A stretch of 64,000 nt of DNA from Hydrogenophaga pseudoflava NBRC 102511 (GTDB lineage Bacteria; Pseudomonadota; Gammaproteobacteria; Burkholderiales; Burkholderiaceae_C). Position numbers and translations under genes: made by a program. Positions 45,583-54,496 of the stretch are shown here, in pieces. The notes below the pieces were generated by a model. It was not told the DNA's origin. It worked only from the letters and a program-made list of their open reading frames with translations, and did not search any database. Numbering within the stretch: position 1 is the stretch's first letter; each line of letters opens with the position of its first letter. The stretch spans positions 62,001-126,000 of the forward strand of contig NZ_BCWQ01000012.1 in assembly GCF_001592285.1 (NCBI RefSeq), given 5' to 3'.

Positions 45583-46965
45583 ATGCAAGTGACCGCCTCC
45601 ATCTTCAAGGCCTACGACATCCGGGGCATCGTTCCCGGCGCCCTCAACGAGACGGTGGCGGAAGCTTTGGGGCTTGCCTTCGGCACGGTGGCCCTGCAGC
45701 AGGGCGAGCGCTCGGTGGCCGTGGGCCGCGACGGGCGGCTCAGCGGCCCCGGCCTGTCGGCGGCGCTGATCCGGGGCCTGGTGGCCGCAGGCATCGACGT
45801 GATCGACATCGGCATGGCGACCACCCCCATGCTGTACTTTGCGGCCAGCACGCTGTGCAGCAGCGGCATCCAGGTCACCGGCAGCCACAATCCCAAAGAC
45901 TACAACGGCTTCAAGATGGTCATGGGCGGCCGGGCGATCTATGGCGAGGACATCCAGGCCCTGCGCCGGATGATGGAGACCGAAACCCATGTGCGCCAGG
46001 ACGGCGGTCGGGTGCGGCATGTCAATGTGCTGAAACCCTATACCGACCGCATCGTCGGCGACGTGAAGCTCTCGCGCCCGATGAAGGTCGTGGTCGACTG
46101 CGGCAACGGCGTCGCTGGCGCCTCGGCCCCGGCGTTGTTCCGAGCGCTGGGCTGCGAGGTGATCGAGCTGTTCAGCGAGGTCGATGGCGAGTTTCCGAAC
46201 CACCACCCGGACCCGAGCAAGCCTGAGAACCTGCAGGACGTGATCCGCGTGCTGCGAGAGACCGATGCCGAGCTGGGCATGGCGTTTGATGGCGATGGCG
46301 ACCGCCTGGGCATCGTGACCAAGGACGGTCAGAACATCTTCCCCGACCGCCAGATGATCCTGTTCTCTCAGGACGTGCTGTCTCGCGTGCCGGGCGGCCA
46401 GATCATCTTTGACGTCAAGTGCTCGCAGCGCCTGGCGCCGGCCATCGAGGCGGCCGGCGGTGTGGCCAACATCTACAAGACCGGCCACTCGCTGATCAAG
46501 GCGCGCATGAAGGAGCTGGACAGCCCGCTGGGCGGCGAGATGAGCGGCCACATTTTCTTCAAGGAGCGCTGGTTCGGCTTCGACGACGGCAGCTACGCCG
46601 GTGCGCGCCTGCTGGAGATCCTCAGCCGAAGCCCCGACGCCAACGCGGTGCTCAACGCGCTGCCCACCTCGCACAGCACGCCGGAGCTCAACGTGGCCTG
46701 CGCGGAAGGCGAACCCCACGCGGTGGTGGAACAGTTGCTGACCCTGGCGCGCTTCGAGGTGCCGGCCAAGGTCTCGACCATCGACGGCCTGCGGGTCGAC
46801 TGGCCCGACGGTTTTGGCCTGATCCGTGCCTCCAACACAACGCCCGTGCTGGTGCTGCGCTTCGAGGGCCATTCGGCCGAGGCCCTGCACCGCATCGAAC
46901 ACACCATGCTGGATCTGCTGCGCCAGGCCAAGCCCGACGCGGTGGTGGGCGCGAGTGCGCACTGA
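45583..46965 (+). CDS. manB: Phosphomannomutase / phosphoglucomutase
   Basis: 460-residue alpha-D-phosphohexomutase of the AlgC/ManB type, interconverting the 6- and 1-phosphates of mannose or glucose for polysaccharide precursors. It has the catalytic phosphoserine loop TGSHNPKDYNGFK, metal loop AFDGDGDRLG, sugar loop GGEMSGHIFF and phosphate-binding RASNTTPVLVLRFE. ATG 45583 gives MQVTASIFKAYDIRG, the family start. It heads the plus-strand polysaccharide run and is divergent from the Ada-AlkA gene. Confidence 0.94.
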   Translation: MQVTASIFKAYDIRGIVPGALNETVAEALGLAFGTVALQQGERSVAVGRDGRLSGPGLSAALIRGLVAAGIDVIDIGMATTPMLYFAASTLCSSGIQVTGSHNPKDYNGFKMVMGGRAIYGEDIQALRRMMETETHVRQDGGRVRHVNVLKPYTDRIVGDVKLSRPMKVVVDCGNGVAGASAPALFRALGCEVIELFSEVDGEFPNHHPDPSKPENLQDVIRVLRETDAELGMAFDGDGDRLGIVTKDGQNIFPDRQMILFSQDVLSRVPGGQIIFDVKCSQRLAPAIEAAGGVANIYKTGHSLIKARMKELDSPLGGEMSGHIFFKERWFGFDDGSYAGARLLEILSRSPDANAVLNALPTSHSTPELNVACAEGEPHAVVEQLLTLARFEVPAKVSTIDGLRVDWPDGFGLIRASNTTPVLVLRFEGHSAEALHRIEHTMLDLLRQAKPDAVVGASAH

Positions 46966-46975
46966 GGATACCCTG

Positions 46976-47878
46976 GTGCCGAGCAGCCACGACGTGCCCC
47001 TGGATCCAGCGCGCCTGAGCGGTGATGCCCTGGCGGCGGTCACCATCATCGTGGTCACGCGCGAGAGCGCGCACTGCCTGCCGGCCCTGAACACGCTGCT
47101 GTCGCACTGTCCGAACGTCATCGTGTCGGACAACGGCAGCGCCGATGGCACGGCCGCCTCGGCGCGCCGGCTCTGGCCGCATGCGATCGTGCTGGACCAT
47201 GGTCGCAACCTGGGGTTTGGGGCGGCCAACAACCGCGCGCTGGCCCGGGTGCAGACCCCGTTCGCCTTCCTGCTCAACCCGGACTGCGAGATCGACGGCC
47301 CGGGCCTGGAAGCCCTGCTCGCAACCGCGGCCGCGATGCCCCAGGCCGCCGTGCTGGCGCCGCAGCTGGTCAGCGCCTCCGGCAAGCCCGAGATCAACTA
47401 CCGCTTTCCCCAGACCTGGTGGGCACCGCGCGGTCCGGGCGCTTCCGGCCCCACCTGCGTGGGCTTCGTCTGTGGCGCGGCGATGCTGCTGCGCATGGCC
47501 TCGTTCCGCGAGGTCGGGTTTTTCGACGAGCAGTTCTTCCTCTACTACGAGGACGACGACCTGTGCCTGCGCCTGTTCAACGCGAAACAGAACATCGTCG
47601 TCGTGCCCGCGGTGCAGGCCATCCACCATTCGCGCGGCTCGGTGCGCGGCGCGTCGCCCTGGCGCCACGAGTACGCACGGGGCTTCCACCACGCGCAGTC
47701 CAAGCTGCAGTTCGCCACCAAGTACCGCTCGCGCGAGGAGGCGCAGCGCCTGCGCCGATGGCTGCTGGTGACCACCACCCTGGGACTGCCCCTGCGGGCC
47801 ATCGTGTTTTCGCCCAAGCTGCTGGCCCGCATGTTCGGCCGCTGGCGCGGGCTCATCGGCTGGAGGGCCCGTGGCTGA
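46976..47878 (+). CDS. Family 2 glycosyltransferase (rhamnosyltransferase-like)
   Basis: 300-residue GT-A glycosyltransferase. It has VTIIVVTRESAHCLP, DNGSADGT, NLGFGAANNRALA, the DxD-region LLNPDCEIDG, GFVCGAAMLLR, GFFDEQFFLYYEDDDLCLR and IHHSRGSVRG. This pattern belongs to the WbbL/rhamnosyltransferase group. GTG 46976 is chosen because GAGGA lies 7 nt upstream; GTG 46955 would overlap manB. It overlaps the next glycosyltransferase by 8 nt. The acceptor and sugar are not known. Confidence 0.85.
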   Translation: MPSSHDVPLDPARLSGDALAAVTIIVVTRESAHCLPALNTLLSHCPNVIVSDNGSADGTAASARRLWPHAIVLDHGRNLGFGAANNRALARVQTPFAFLLNPDCEIDGPGLEALLATAAAMPQAAVLAPQLVSASGKPEINYRFPQTWWAPRGPGASGPTCVGFVCGAAMLLRMASFREVGFFDEQFFLYYEDDDLCLRLFNAKQNIVVVPAVQAIHHSRGSVRGASPWRHEYARGFHHAQSKLQFATKYRSREEAQRLRRWLLVTTTLGLPLRAIVFSPKLLARMFGRWRGLIGWRARG

Positions 47879-48665
47879 ACATCGCAAACCGACGCTGTGC
47901 ATCGGCATCCTCACGCTCAACGAAGCGCACCGCATCGCGCGCTGCATCCAGAGTGCGTCGTTCGCCGACCAGGTGGTGGTGATTGACAGCGGCAGCGAGG
48001 ACCGCACGCGTGAGATCGCCCAGGAGATGGGGGCCCAGGTGCACCTGTATCCGGACTGGCGCGGTTTCGCCGAGCAGCGCAACCGGCTCATGACCCATGT
48101 GAAGGCGGACTGGATCTTCTTCCTGGACGCCGACGAGGTGATTCCGCAGGGCCTGCAGGACGAGATCAGGGCTGCGGTGGCCTCCGGTGAGAACGCGGTG
48201 TGGAAGATCTACTGGGACCAGGTGGCTTTCGGCCGCACCCTGCACCGCATGGCCAAGACCGAAGGTGGCGTGTGGCGCCTGTTCCGCACCGACCAGCTGC
48301 TGCGCTACGAGGGCGTTGTGCACGAACACGCGGTGCTGCGCGACCCGGCCACGCCGGTCAGGACCTTCCGCACCCGCCTGCTGCACCACTCGCGCGAGTC
48401 GGTCTATGGCGGCCTGCTCAAGATGGCGCAGTACGCCCAGCTCGGCGCGGTGCGCCGCGTGCAGGCCGGGCGCCGCGGTGGCGTGCTGCGCGGCCTGGCC
48501 TCGGCCACCAGCAACTTCATCCGTCTGTACATCTTCCGGCGCGGATTCCTGTGTGGCGCGGAAGGCTTCCTGTTCTGCCTGCTGGTGGCACTGGAGTGCT
48601 TCTTCCGCTACGCCATCATCCGCTACGACCGGCCTGTGCCCGGCGACACCATGGTCAAGCGCTGA
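47871..48665 (+). CDS. Family 2 glycosyltransferase (WaaE/KdtX-like)
   Basis: 264 residues with LCIGILTLNEAHRIARCI, VVVIDSGSEDRT, GFAEQRNRLM and DADEVIP, the typical layout of the lipopolysaccharide-core beta-1,4-glucosyltransferase WaaE family. A hydrophobic, membrane-associated C-terminus follows (GFLFCLLVALECFFRYAI). It starts at GTG 47871 inside the end of the previous gene. It is likely an LPS inner-core enzyme given the nearby Kdo transferase and O-antigen ligase. Confidence 0.87.
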   Translation: MAEHRKPTLCIGILTLNEAHRIARCIQSASFADQVVVIDSGSEDRTREIAQEMGAQVHLYPDWRGFAEQRNRLMTHVKADWIFFLDADEVIPQGLQDEIRAAVASGENAVWKIYWDQVAFGRTLHRMAKTEGGVWRLFRTDQLLRYEGVVHEHAVLRDPATPVRTFRTRLLHHSRESVYGGLLKMAQYAQLGAVRRVQAGRRGGVLRGLASATSNFIRLYIFRRGFLCGAEGFLFCLLVALECFFRYAIIRYDRPVPGDTMVKR

Positions 48666-48714
48666 GCCGCTGCCGACCTCCTGAACCGGCACTTCTTCCC
48701 ACGACAAGTCTGCA

Positions 48715-49965
48715 ATGAGTTTCCGAACGTTTGCCCGCAGGGCCGCCATCTACAGCCTGGCGCTGCTGTTCGGCGCCTTTCCGATGTCGGTGGCGCTGGC
48801 CAACAGCCTGATGCTGATCGTCGTCCTGCTGTGGGCGCTGAGCCTCGACGGCACCGACTTGCGCGAGTTCCTGCGCAGTTCCTGGGCCAACCCGGTGGTG
48901 CGTCCGGCGCTGGCGCTGGTGCTGCTGATCGTCCTGGCCTCGTTCTGGTCGCCCGCCAGCTGGGCGGAGATCGGGGGCTACTACAAGAAATACGTGAAGT
49001 TCCTGCTGCTGCCGGTGTTCATCTTCCTGCTGGCGCGCCGCGAAGACCGGGCCCACTGCTGGACGGCGTTCGGTCTGGCTCTGCTGTTCACGCTGGTGTC
49101 CACCTGGCTGAACGTGTGGTTCCAGCTGCCCTGGTCGCGCACCTACAACCAGGGCTTCGGTGCCGACCACACCGTGTTCAAGGACCACATCTCGCAGGGC
49201 ATCATGATGTCGCTGTTCACCGTCCTGTGCGCGCACTGGGCGATCAAGGCCACATCGAACTGGAAGAAGGTCCTGTGCTGGCTGGTGGCCGGGCTGGCCG
49301 CAGTGAGCATCCTGGTGCTGACGCAGGGCCGCACCGGTTACCTCAGCCTGTTGCTGGCCACTGTCGTGTTCTCACTGGCGATGCTCTGGCGCCGCCCGCA
49401 GATGCTGCTGGGCGTGGTGCTGGCCGGCGCGCTGGCCCTGATGTCGGCCTACACGCTCTCGCCGCAGTTCCAGCACCGCACCAACCTGGCCTGGCAGGAG
49501 GCGCAGAACCACAGTGCGGGGACCGTGACCTCGATCGGCGCGCGCATCGAGGTCTGGCGCTTCATGGTCCGCCAGACCGACTTTGACAACGCCAAGCTGA
49601 TGGGCGCCGGAACCGCGTCCTACCCGGTGCTGGCGCGTTCGTACTTCAAGGATCCGAAGTTCTGCGACGCCATCTGCCCGCACCCGCACAACCAGTTCAT
49701 CCTGTTCTATTTCGAGCAGGGGCTGCCCGGCTTCGTGCTGATCCTCTGGTTCATGGGCACCATCGTGCGGCAGGGGTTGCGCTACCGTTCGACACACCGG
49801 GCGCTGATGCTGGCCTTCGTGAGCATCATGCTGACCTCGAACATGACCCACAGCTCGCTGTGGCTGTCGACCGAGAGCCACTTTTTCATCCTGATGACCG
49901 CGCTGCTGATGGCCTCGGCGGGCCGTCGCCCGCCATCATCGGCGGTTCAGGCCTCGCCGGCGTAG
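48715..49965 (+). CDS. O-antigen ligase family protein (WaaL/Wzy_C)
   Basis: 416-residue integral membrane protein with about ten to twelve helices. A large periplasmic loop between the later helices contains ARIEVWRF and HPHNQFILFYFEQG, and the Wzy_C motif LTQGRTGYLSLLLA precedes it. It either ligates O-antigen to lipid A-core (WaaL) or polymerises repeat units (Wzy); sequence alone does not separate these. Its 3' end overlaps the convergent WaaA-KdkA gene by 19 bp. Confidence 0.87.
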   Translation: MSFRTFARRAAIYSLALLFGAFPMSVALANSLMLIVVLLWALSLDGTDLREFLRSSWANPVVRPALALVLLIVLASFWSPASWAEIGGYYKKYVKFLLLPVFIFLLARREDRAHCWTAFGLALLFTLVSTWLNVWFQLPWSRTYNQGFGADHTVFKDHISQGIMMSLFTVLCAHWAIKATSNWKKVLCWLVAGLAAVSILVLTQGRTGYLSLLLATVVFSLAMLWRRPQMLLGVVLAGALALMSAYTLSPQFQHRTNLAWQEAQNHSAGTVTSIGARIEVWRFMVRQTDFDNAKLMGAGTASYPVLARSYFKDPKFCDAICPHPHNQFILFYFEQGLPGFVLILWFMGTIVRQGLRYRSTHRALMLAFVSIMLTSNMTHSSLWLSTESHFFILMTALLMASAGRRPPSSAVQASPA

Positions 49966-51950
49966 CCCTTCAGCAGGTCGTCCCAGCGGGCTTCGTCCCA
50001 GTGGAACGGGTGGCGCCGGCCCTGTTCCTTGCGCAGCGAACGGCGCAGACGCTCCAGGTTCTCCTGCTTCCAGGCCTCGCCCGGTCGCACGCCGCATTTG
50101 TCGAAGTCCACGATCCAGGCGCGGCCCTGCGCGTCCAGCAACAGGTTGTGGCAGTTCAGGTCGGAGTGGAACACCTGGCGGTCGTGCAACTGGCGGATGG
50201 CGCTTCCGAGTGCGATCCAGTCCGTGGCCGGTAACGGTCCTTCGGACAGCGCCTGGGCCACGTTGCGGGTCTGCGGGATCATCGCGACCACGATGTCGGC
50301 GGTGTGGCCGATCAGGCCGCATACCTGTCGCGCGGCCACGGGCGCCGGCACCGGGAGGTCCCAGGCGCGCAGGCGGCGCAGCAGGGTGAATTCGTTCATG
50401 GACCGGCTGGCCAGCGGTGAGCGGCCCAGGTAGCGGTCGGAGCTGAGCCGGGCCATCAGGCCCCCGCGCCGGTAGTGGCGCAGCACGCCTTCGCCGTGGT
50501 CCAGTGCCACGCGGTGGGCCTGGCCGCGGCCGCTGCCGGTGGCCAGCGCCGCGCTGTCGTCGAGTGGCGGCGTGAACAGGGCCGGCAGAGCCTCGACAAC
50601 CTGGGTGGGGTCGAACCAGATGGTCTGGCCGGCCGGCGTCGAGGCCCGGGCCGGTGCCAGGCGCTCGGGCCGCATGGGGGCCCAGACCTGGCGCAGCGCC
50701 TGCAGGCTGCGCTGGCTGCTGCCCTGCTGGCGCAGAACAAAATCGCGCGCCTGCTGGCCCTTGCGCTGCAACAAGACCTTGTCGCGCATCCACTGAGCGG
50801 CGGTGTGCAGCATCAGGCGGGCCGAGTCGACGCGTTCGCCGGCGCCGCAGGCCTCGACGTCCTGGTACAGCTCCTGGAAGTGGTGGGTGTGCGGGCCGAA
50901 CAGCACCGGCCGGGCACAGGCCATGGCCTCCAGCGCGTTGTGACCGCCGATGGGCACCAGGCTGCCACCGATGAAGCACACGCTGGCGTGCAGGTACCAG
51001 GTGCCCAGTTCGCCCATGGTGTCGGCCAGCAGCACCGCGGTGCCAGCCGCCGGCGTTTCGCCACGGCTGCGCCGCACGAAGCTCAGGCCGCTGGCTGTGA
51101 TCTGTTCGGCCACCTCGTCGAAGCGCTCCGGGTGACGCGGCACGAGGATCAGCAGCGCGCCGGGGTGCTGGCGCGCCAGCTCGGGCCAGGCCAGCAGCAG
51201 GGCCGCTTCTTCGCCGTCGTGCGTGCTGCCGGCGACCACGATGGGCCGTCCCGCCAACCAGGGCAGGCGGTCCGGGCTCTCGGGCGTGTCGCGCTGGTCG
51301 AACTTGAGGTTGCCGGTGAGCACCAGGCGGTCGGCGGGCACGCCCAGGGCCGCGTAGTGCTCCACGCTGGGCGCGTCGGCGGCAGCCACCACGGCCATCT
51401 GCGACCAGACGGGCGCCATCAGGGCGCGCCAGCGCTGGTAGAACTGGGCCGAATCGGCCGACAGCCGGGCATTGACCAGGGCCACGGGCGTGAGCCGCTG
51501 GCGGCACTGCCAGAGCATCTCCGGCCAGATCTCGCGCTCGATCAGCACCAGCAGGGAGGGTTGCAGCCGGTCCAGGAAGCGGCGCGTGGCACCGGGTGTG
51601 TCGATGGGCGCGAAGACGTGGCGGATGTCGTCGCCCCAGTGGGAGCGCAGCGTGCGTGCGCCCGTGGGCGACTGGGTGCTGACCGTGATCGCATGGTCGG
51701 GCCAGGTTTCGCGCAACGCCGCGATCAGCGGGCGCGCCGCCTGCACCTCGCCCACGGACGCGGCGTGAATCCAGAGGCCGCCCATGGACGCGGGCTCGAT
51801 GCGGATGAAGCCCAGTCGCTCGCGCAGCCGTTCACGGTAGCCGGTGTCCTTGCGGCCGCGCAGCCACAGCCAGCCCAGCAGGGGCAGCGTCAGACCACGC
51901 AGCAGCAGCCGGTAGCCGCGCTGGGCCAGGCTGGCCTTGTTCAGCGCCAA
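49947..51950 (-). CDS. waaA: Kdo transferase fused to Kdo kinase (WaaA-KdkA)
   Basis: One uninterrupted frame of about 667 residues. The N-terminal part (about 1-420) is a GT30 Kdo transferase: membrane anchor RLLLRGLTLPLLGWLWLRG, catalytic Glu68 in HAASVGEVQAARPL, ESPTGA-like TQSPTGART, IEREIWPEML, and GGHNALEAMACARPVLFG. The C-terminal part (about 440-667) is a lipopolysaccharide kinase like KdkA: AIRQLHDRQVFHSDLNCHN (Asp597), WIVDFDKCGVRPG (Asp615) and RLRRSLRKEQ. The predicted product adds Kdo to lipid A precursor and phosphorylates it. Single-Kdo plus phosphate is known from H. influenzae, where the genes are separate. The start is TTG 51950, overlapping the upstream glycosyltransferase by 10 nt. 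Confidence 0.87.
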   Translation of the reverse strand: MALNKASLAQRGYRLLLRGLTLPLLGWLWLRGRKDTGYRERLRERLGFIRIEPASMGGLWIHAASVGEVQAARPLIAALRETWPDHAITVSTQSPTGARTLRSHWGDDIRHVFAPIDTPGATRRFLDRLQPSLLVLIEREIWPEMLWQCRQRLTPVALVNARLSADSAQFYQRWRALMAPVWSQMAVVAAADAPSVEHYAALGVPADRLVLTGNLKFDQRDTPESPDRLPWLAGRPIVVAGSTHDGEEAALLLAWPELARQHPGALLILVPRHPERFDEVAEQITASGLSFVRRSRGETPAAGTAVLLADTMGELGTWYLHASVCFIGGSLVPIGGHNALEAMACARPVLFGPHTHHFQELYQDVEACGAGERVDSARLMLHTAAQWMRDKVLLQRKGQQARDFVLRQQGSSQRSLQALRQVWAPMRPERLAPARASTPAGQTIWFDPTQVVEALPALFTPPLDDSAALATGSGRGQAHRVALDHGEGVLRHYRRGGLMARLSSDRYLGRSPLASRSMNEFTLLRRLRAWDLPVPAPVAARQVCGLIGHTADIVVAMIPQTRNVAQALSEGPLPATDWIALGSAIRQLHDRQVFHSDLNCHNLLLDAQGRAWIVDFDKCGVRPGEAWKQENLERLRRSLRKEQGRRHPFHWDEARWDDLLKGYAGEA

Positions 51951-52681
51951 TGGTCGGCGACCCACTGGGTCGGCAGGACACGGCGGTACCACTTGCCACT
52001 GACGCCGGCGATGGCGTCGGGCGGGTTGGGCTTGCCGTGGAAGGCGATGAGGCGGGCACCTTTGGGGATGGTGGGCGGCTTGAACCAGCCCATGATGCCC
52101 GGCTGCAGGCAGTGTCGCTTGAAGCTGCGGCACCACTCCTCGGGCCAGTAGCTGAGCTTGCCCTGGCGCGCGAGATACAGCGTGATGAACTCCTGCTCGT
52201 TGCGCACCGGCGCGATCGAGGCGGGGTAATCGTTCTTCAGGTGCTCCAGCGCGTCGGCGTGCGCGCCGATGGTGTAGAGGTAGCACGAGGTGTTGCCCGT
52301 ACCGTCCTTCTTGTCCCATTCCTTGATCACGATGAACTCGCCCTTCTGCTCGAAGAACGGGTCCAGGCTGTCGAGGATGACGATGTCCAGGTCGAGGAAC
52401 AGGGTGCGGCCCTGCAGGTCGTACAGCGGATTCGCGAACGAGGTCAGCTTGAGCCAGCCGTGTCCGAAGGTCCAGGGCTTGCGCTGGTCGAACTCTTCGA
52501 AGCCGACCATGGGGATGGATTTGACCTCGACGGCGGGGTCGATGCCGGCGCCGTCATCCGTCAGGCAGACAAAACGGAACGGCCGGTGCAGGTGGCGGCG
52601 GACCATGCTGTGCAGCTTGTTGACGTACTCGGGGCCGTACTTCTTGCCCCACTTGATGCACAGCACATTGACCGCTTGCAT
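51941..52681 (-). CDS. Glycosyltransferase of uncertain family
   Basis: 246 residues. VNVLCIKWGKKYGPEYVNKL and PFRFVCLTDD at the N-terminus and TLFLDLDIVILDSLDPFF with a DLD metal motif resemble small GT8/GT-A-like enzymes. EWCRSFKRHCL and IAFHGKPNPPDA lie near the C-terminus. It overlaps waaA by 10 nt, so it probably modifies LPS core or another surface glycan. Donor and acceptor are not predictable. Confidence 0.75.
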   Translation of the reverse strand: MQAVNVLCIKWGKKYGPEYVNKLHSMVRRHLHRPFRFVCLTDDGAGIDPAVEVKSIPMVGFEEFDQRKPWTFGHGWLKLTSFANPLYDLQGRTLFLDLDIVILDSLDPFFEQKGEFIVIKEWDKKDGTGNTSCYLYTIGAHADALEHLKNDYPASIAPVRNEQEFITLYLARQGKLSYWPEEWCRSFKRHCLQPGIMGWFKPPTIPKGARLIAFHGKPNPPDAIAGVSGKWYRRVLPTQWVADHWR

Positions 52682-52761
52682 GAATCACCTTTGGCTCTGT
52701 CTTGCCGCCGCGGACGGTATGTCCCCAGCGGCCGACCCGGCAGTTTATCCCAGCAGGGGGA

Positions 52762-54105
52762 TCACTTCAGCAAGGCGTTGACCGGCTGCAGGTCGTCGGC
52801 CTTGAGCACGCCGCCGGCCTGCTTCAGGCGCAGCTGGCCCACCAACACGTTGTAGCGTGCCACAGCCAGGTCGCGCTTGGTCTGGAACAGCTGGCTCTGG
52901 GCGTTGAGCACGTCGATGTTGATGCGCACGCCCACCTGGTAGCCCAGCTTGTTCGCGTCCAGCGCGCTCTGGCTGGACGCCTCGGCCGCTTCCAGGGCCT
53001 TGACCTGGCTGGTGCCCGAGACCACGCCGAAGTAGGCGCTGCGGATGGCCTGCGAGATGTTGCGCAGCGCGGTCTCGCGGTCGGCGCGCGACTTCTCGAC
53101 CAGCGCGAGCGCTTCACGGACCCGGTTCTCGATCGCGTTGCCGGCGTACAGCGGCAGGTTGAACTGCAGGCCGACGCTGGCGTTGTTGGTGCGCACGTTG
53201 CCGGCGGTCGGGAAGTTCGAGTTGGGGCCGCGCGCCACCTGGTACTGGCCGACCAGGTCCAGTGTCGGCTTGTGGCCAGCCTGGGCCTTCTGCACCTCGA
53301 CCTCGGCGATCTCGAAGGCCTTGTCCGCCTGGCGCACCGCGGGATGCTGCGTCAGCGCCTGTTCCACCCAGGCCTCGGCGCTGGCGGGCTGCACCGCGGG
53401 CAGGTTCACCGGGGCGGCCAGCGGCTTCGGGCTGGCACCGCTGCGGCCCACCAGCTGGTCGAGGGCGAGCTTCTTGACCAGCAGGTCGTTGCTGGCGGCG
53501 ATCTCCTGGGCCAGCACCAGGTCGTAGCGGGCCTGGGCTTCGCGCGAGTCGGTGACGGTGGAGGTGCCGACCTCGAAATTGCGTTTGGCCGCGGCGAGCT
53601 GCTCGGCCACGGCGGTTTTCTGTGCCTGCACGAAGGTCAGCGTGTCCTGCGCGGCCAGCACGTCGAAGTAGGCCTGGGCGGTGCGCACCATCAGGTCCTG
53701 CTCGGCGGCCTCCAGCTGGGCACGGGCAATCTCCACCGATAGCTGACCCTGTTCGTCGTTGTAGCGGTTGACCGGGCGGTACAGCGGCTGGCTGGCCGAC
53801 AGGGTGACGTTCTGCGAGTTGTTGGTGCGGCTGGTGTCGGTGACGTCGTTGCGGCTGTTGGTCCAGTTGGCGCCGGCGCCCAGCCCCGCCTGCGGACGCA
53901 GGCCGGCCTTCGCCTGGTCGGCCTTGGCGAGACTGGCGTCGTACTGGGCACGCGCCGACTGCAGCGTGGTGTCGTAGCCCCGCGCCGCCTCGTACAGCTC
54001 CACCAGGCTCTGGGCCTGGGCGCCTGCCGCACCCAGCGTGAGGGCGACCGCGAGGGACAGGCGGGTCAGGGCAGAACGACGGGGAGCGAGAGACGGAGCG
54101 GTCAT
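52762..54105 (-). CDS. tolC: TolC-family outer-membrane channel
   Basis: 447 residues with a signal peptide (LTRLSLAVALTLGAAGAQAQ). It has two homologous outer-membrane-factor repeats of long alpha-helical hairpins and short beta segments: SLVELYEAARGYDTTLQSAR at the start of repeat 1, and GLQFNLPLYAGNAIENRVREA and ALDANKLGYQVGVRINIDVLNAQ in repeat 2. It forms the trimeric exit duct for RND pumps. It is last in the run pcm-rhodanese-tolC, directly downstream of MFP and RND genes, and surely works with them. Confidence 0.94.
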   Translation of the reverse strand: MTAPSLAPRRSALTRLSLAVALTLGAAGAQAQSLVELYEAARGYDTTLQSARAQYDASLAKADQAKAGLRPQAGLGAGANWTNSRNDVTDTSRTNNSQNVTLSASQPLYRPVNRYNDEQGQLSVEIARAQLEAAEQDLMVRTAQAYFDVLAAQDTLTFVQAQKTAVAEQLAAAKRNFEVGTSTVTDSREAQARYDLVLAQEIAASNDLLVKKLALDQLVGRSGASPKPLAAPVNLPAVQPASAEAWVEQALTQHPAVRQADKAFEIAEVEVQKAQAGHKPTLDLVGQYQVARGPNSNFPTAGNVRTNNASVGLQFNLPLYAGNAIENRVREALALVEKSRADRETALRNISQAIRSAYFGVVSGTSQVKALEAAEASSQSALDANKLGYQVGVRINIDVLNAQSQLFQTKRDLAVARYNVLVGQLRLKQAGGVLKADDLQPVNALLK

Positions 54106-54137
54106 GGGGTTTCCTTGGGAACGGGGCGCCGGCGGGG

Positions 54138-54485
54138 TCAGTAGGTGGGAACCCCGGGATCGCGTTGCTGGGACCAGGCGTCGATGCCGCCGTGGACGTT
54201 GACGACGGCGGTGAAGCCGTTCTGGATCAGGAAGTGCGCCACCTGGGCGCTGCGTGCGCCGTGGTGGCACAGGCAGGCGATGGGGCGGTCGCGTTCGAGT
54301 TCGAGGTAGCGGGCGGGGACGCTGCGCATCGGCATGGCCACCAGCTCGAAGCCGTCGGGCCGCACCGAGGCGGTCTGCAGCTCCCAGGGCTCGCGCACGT
54401 CCAGCACCACCGGCAGTGCGCCGGGTTTCTGTGCGCTGGCGTGCTGCAGCCAGTCGTCGAGTTGGGCGGGGTGGATGGCTTGCAT
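54138..54485 (-). CDS. Rhodanese-like sulfurtransferase domain protein
   Basis: 115-residue single rhodanese domain: VVLDVREPWELQ and active-site loop CLCHHGARSAQVAHFL, the Cys in CHHGARS being the persulfide carrier. It is cytosolic. Its position between pcm and tolC is conserved in betaproteobacteria. The sulphur acceptor is unknown. Confidence 0.92.
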   Translation of the reverse strand: MQAIHPAQLDDWLQHASAQKPGALPVVLDVREPWELQTASVRPDGFELVAMPMRSVPARYLELERDRPIACLCHHGARSAQVAHFLIQNGFTAVVNVHGGIDAWSQQRDPGVPTY

Positions 54486-54496
54486 GGCGTCGCGGC

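Noticed and set aside
45484..47397. 637-codon minus-strand frame opposite manB and a glycosyltransferase
   Set aside because: Shadow frame; both plus-strand genes have full catalytic motifs.
49947..51950. Suspicion that WaaA-KdkA is two genes joined by a sequencing error
   Set aside because: The frame is continuous, both domains are complete, and the linker has normal codon use; no frameshift is needed to explain it.
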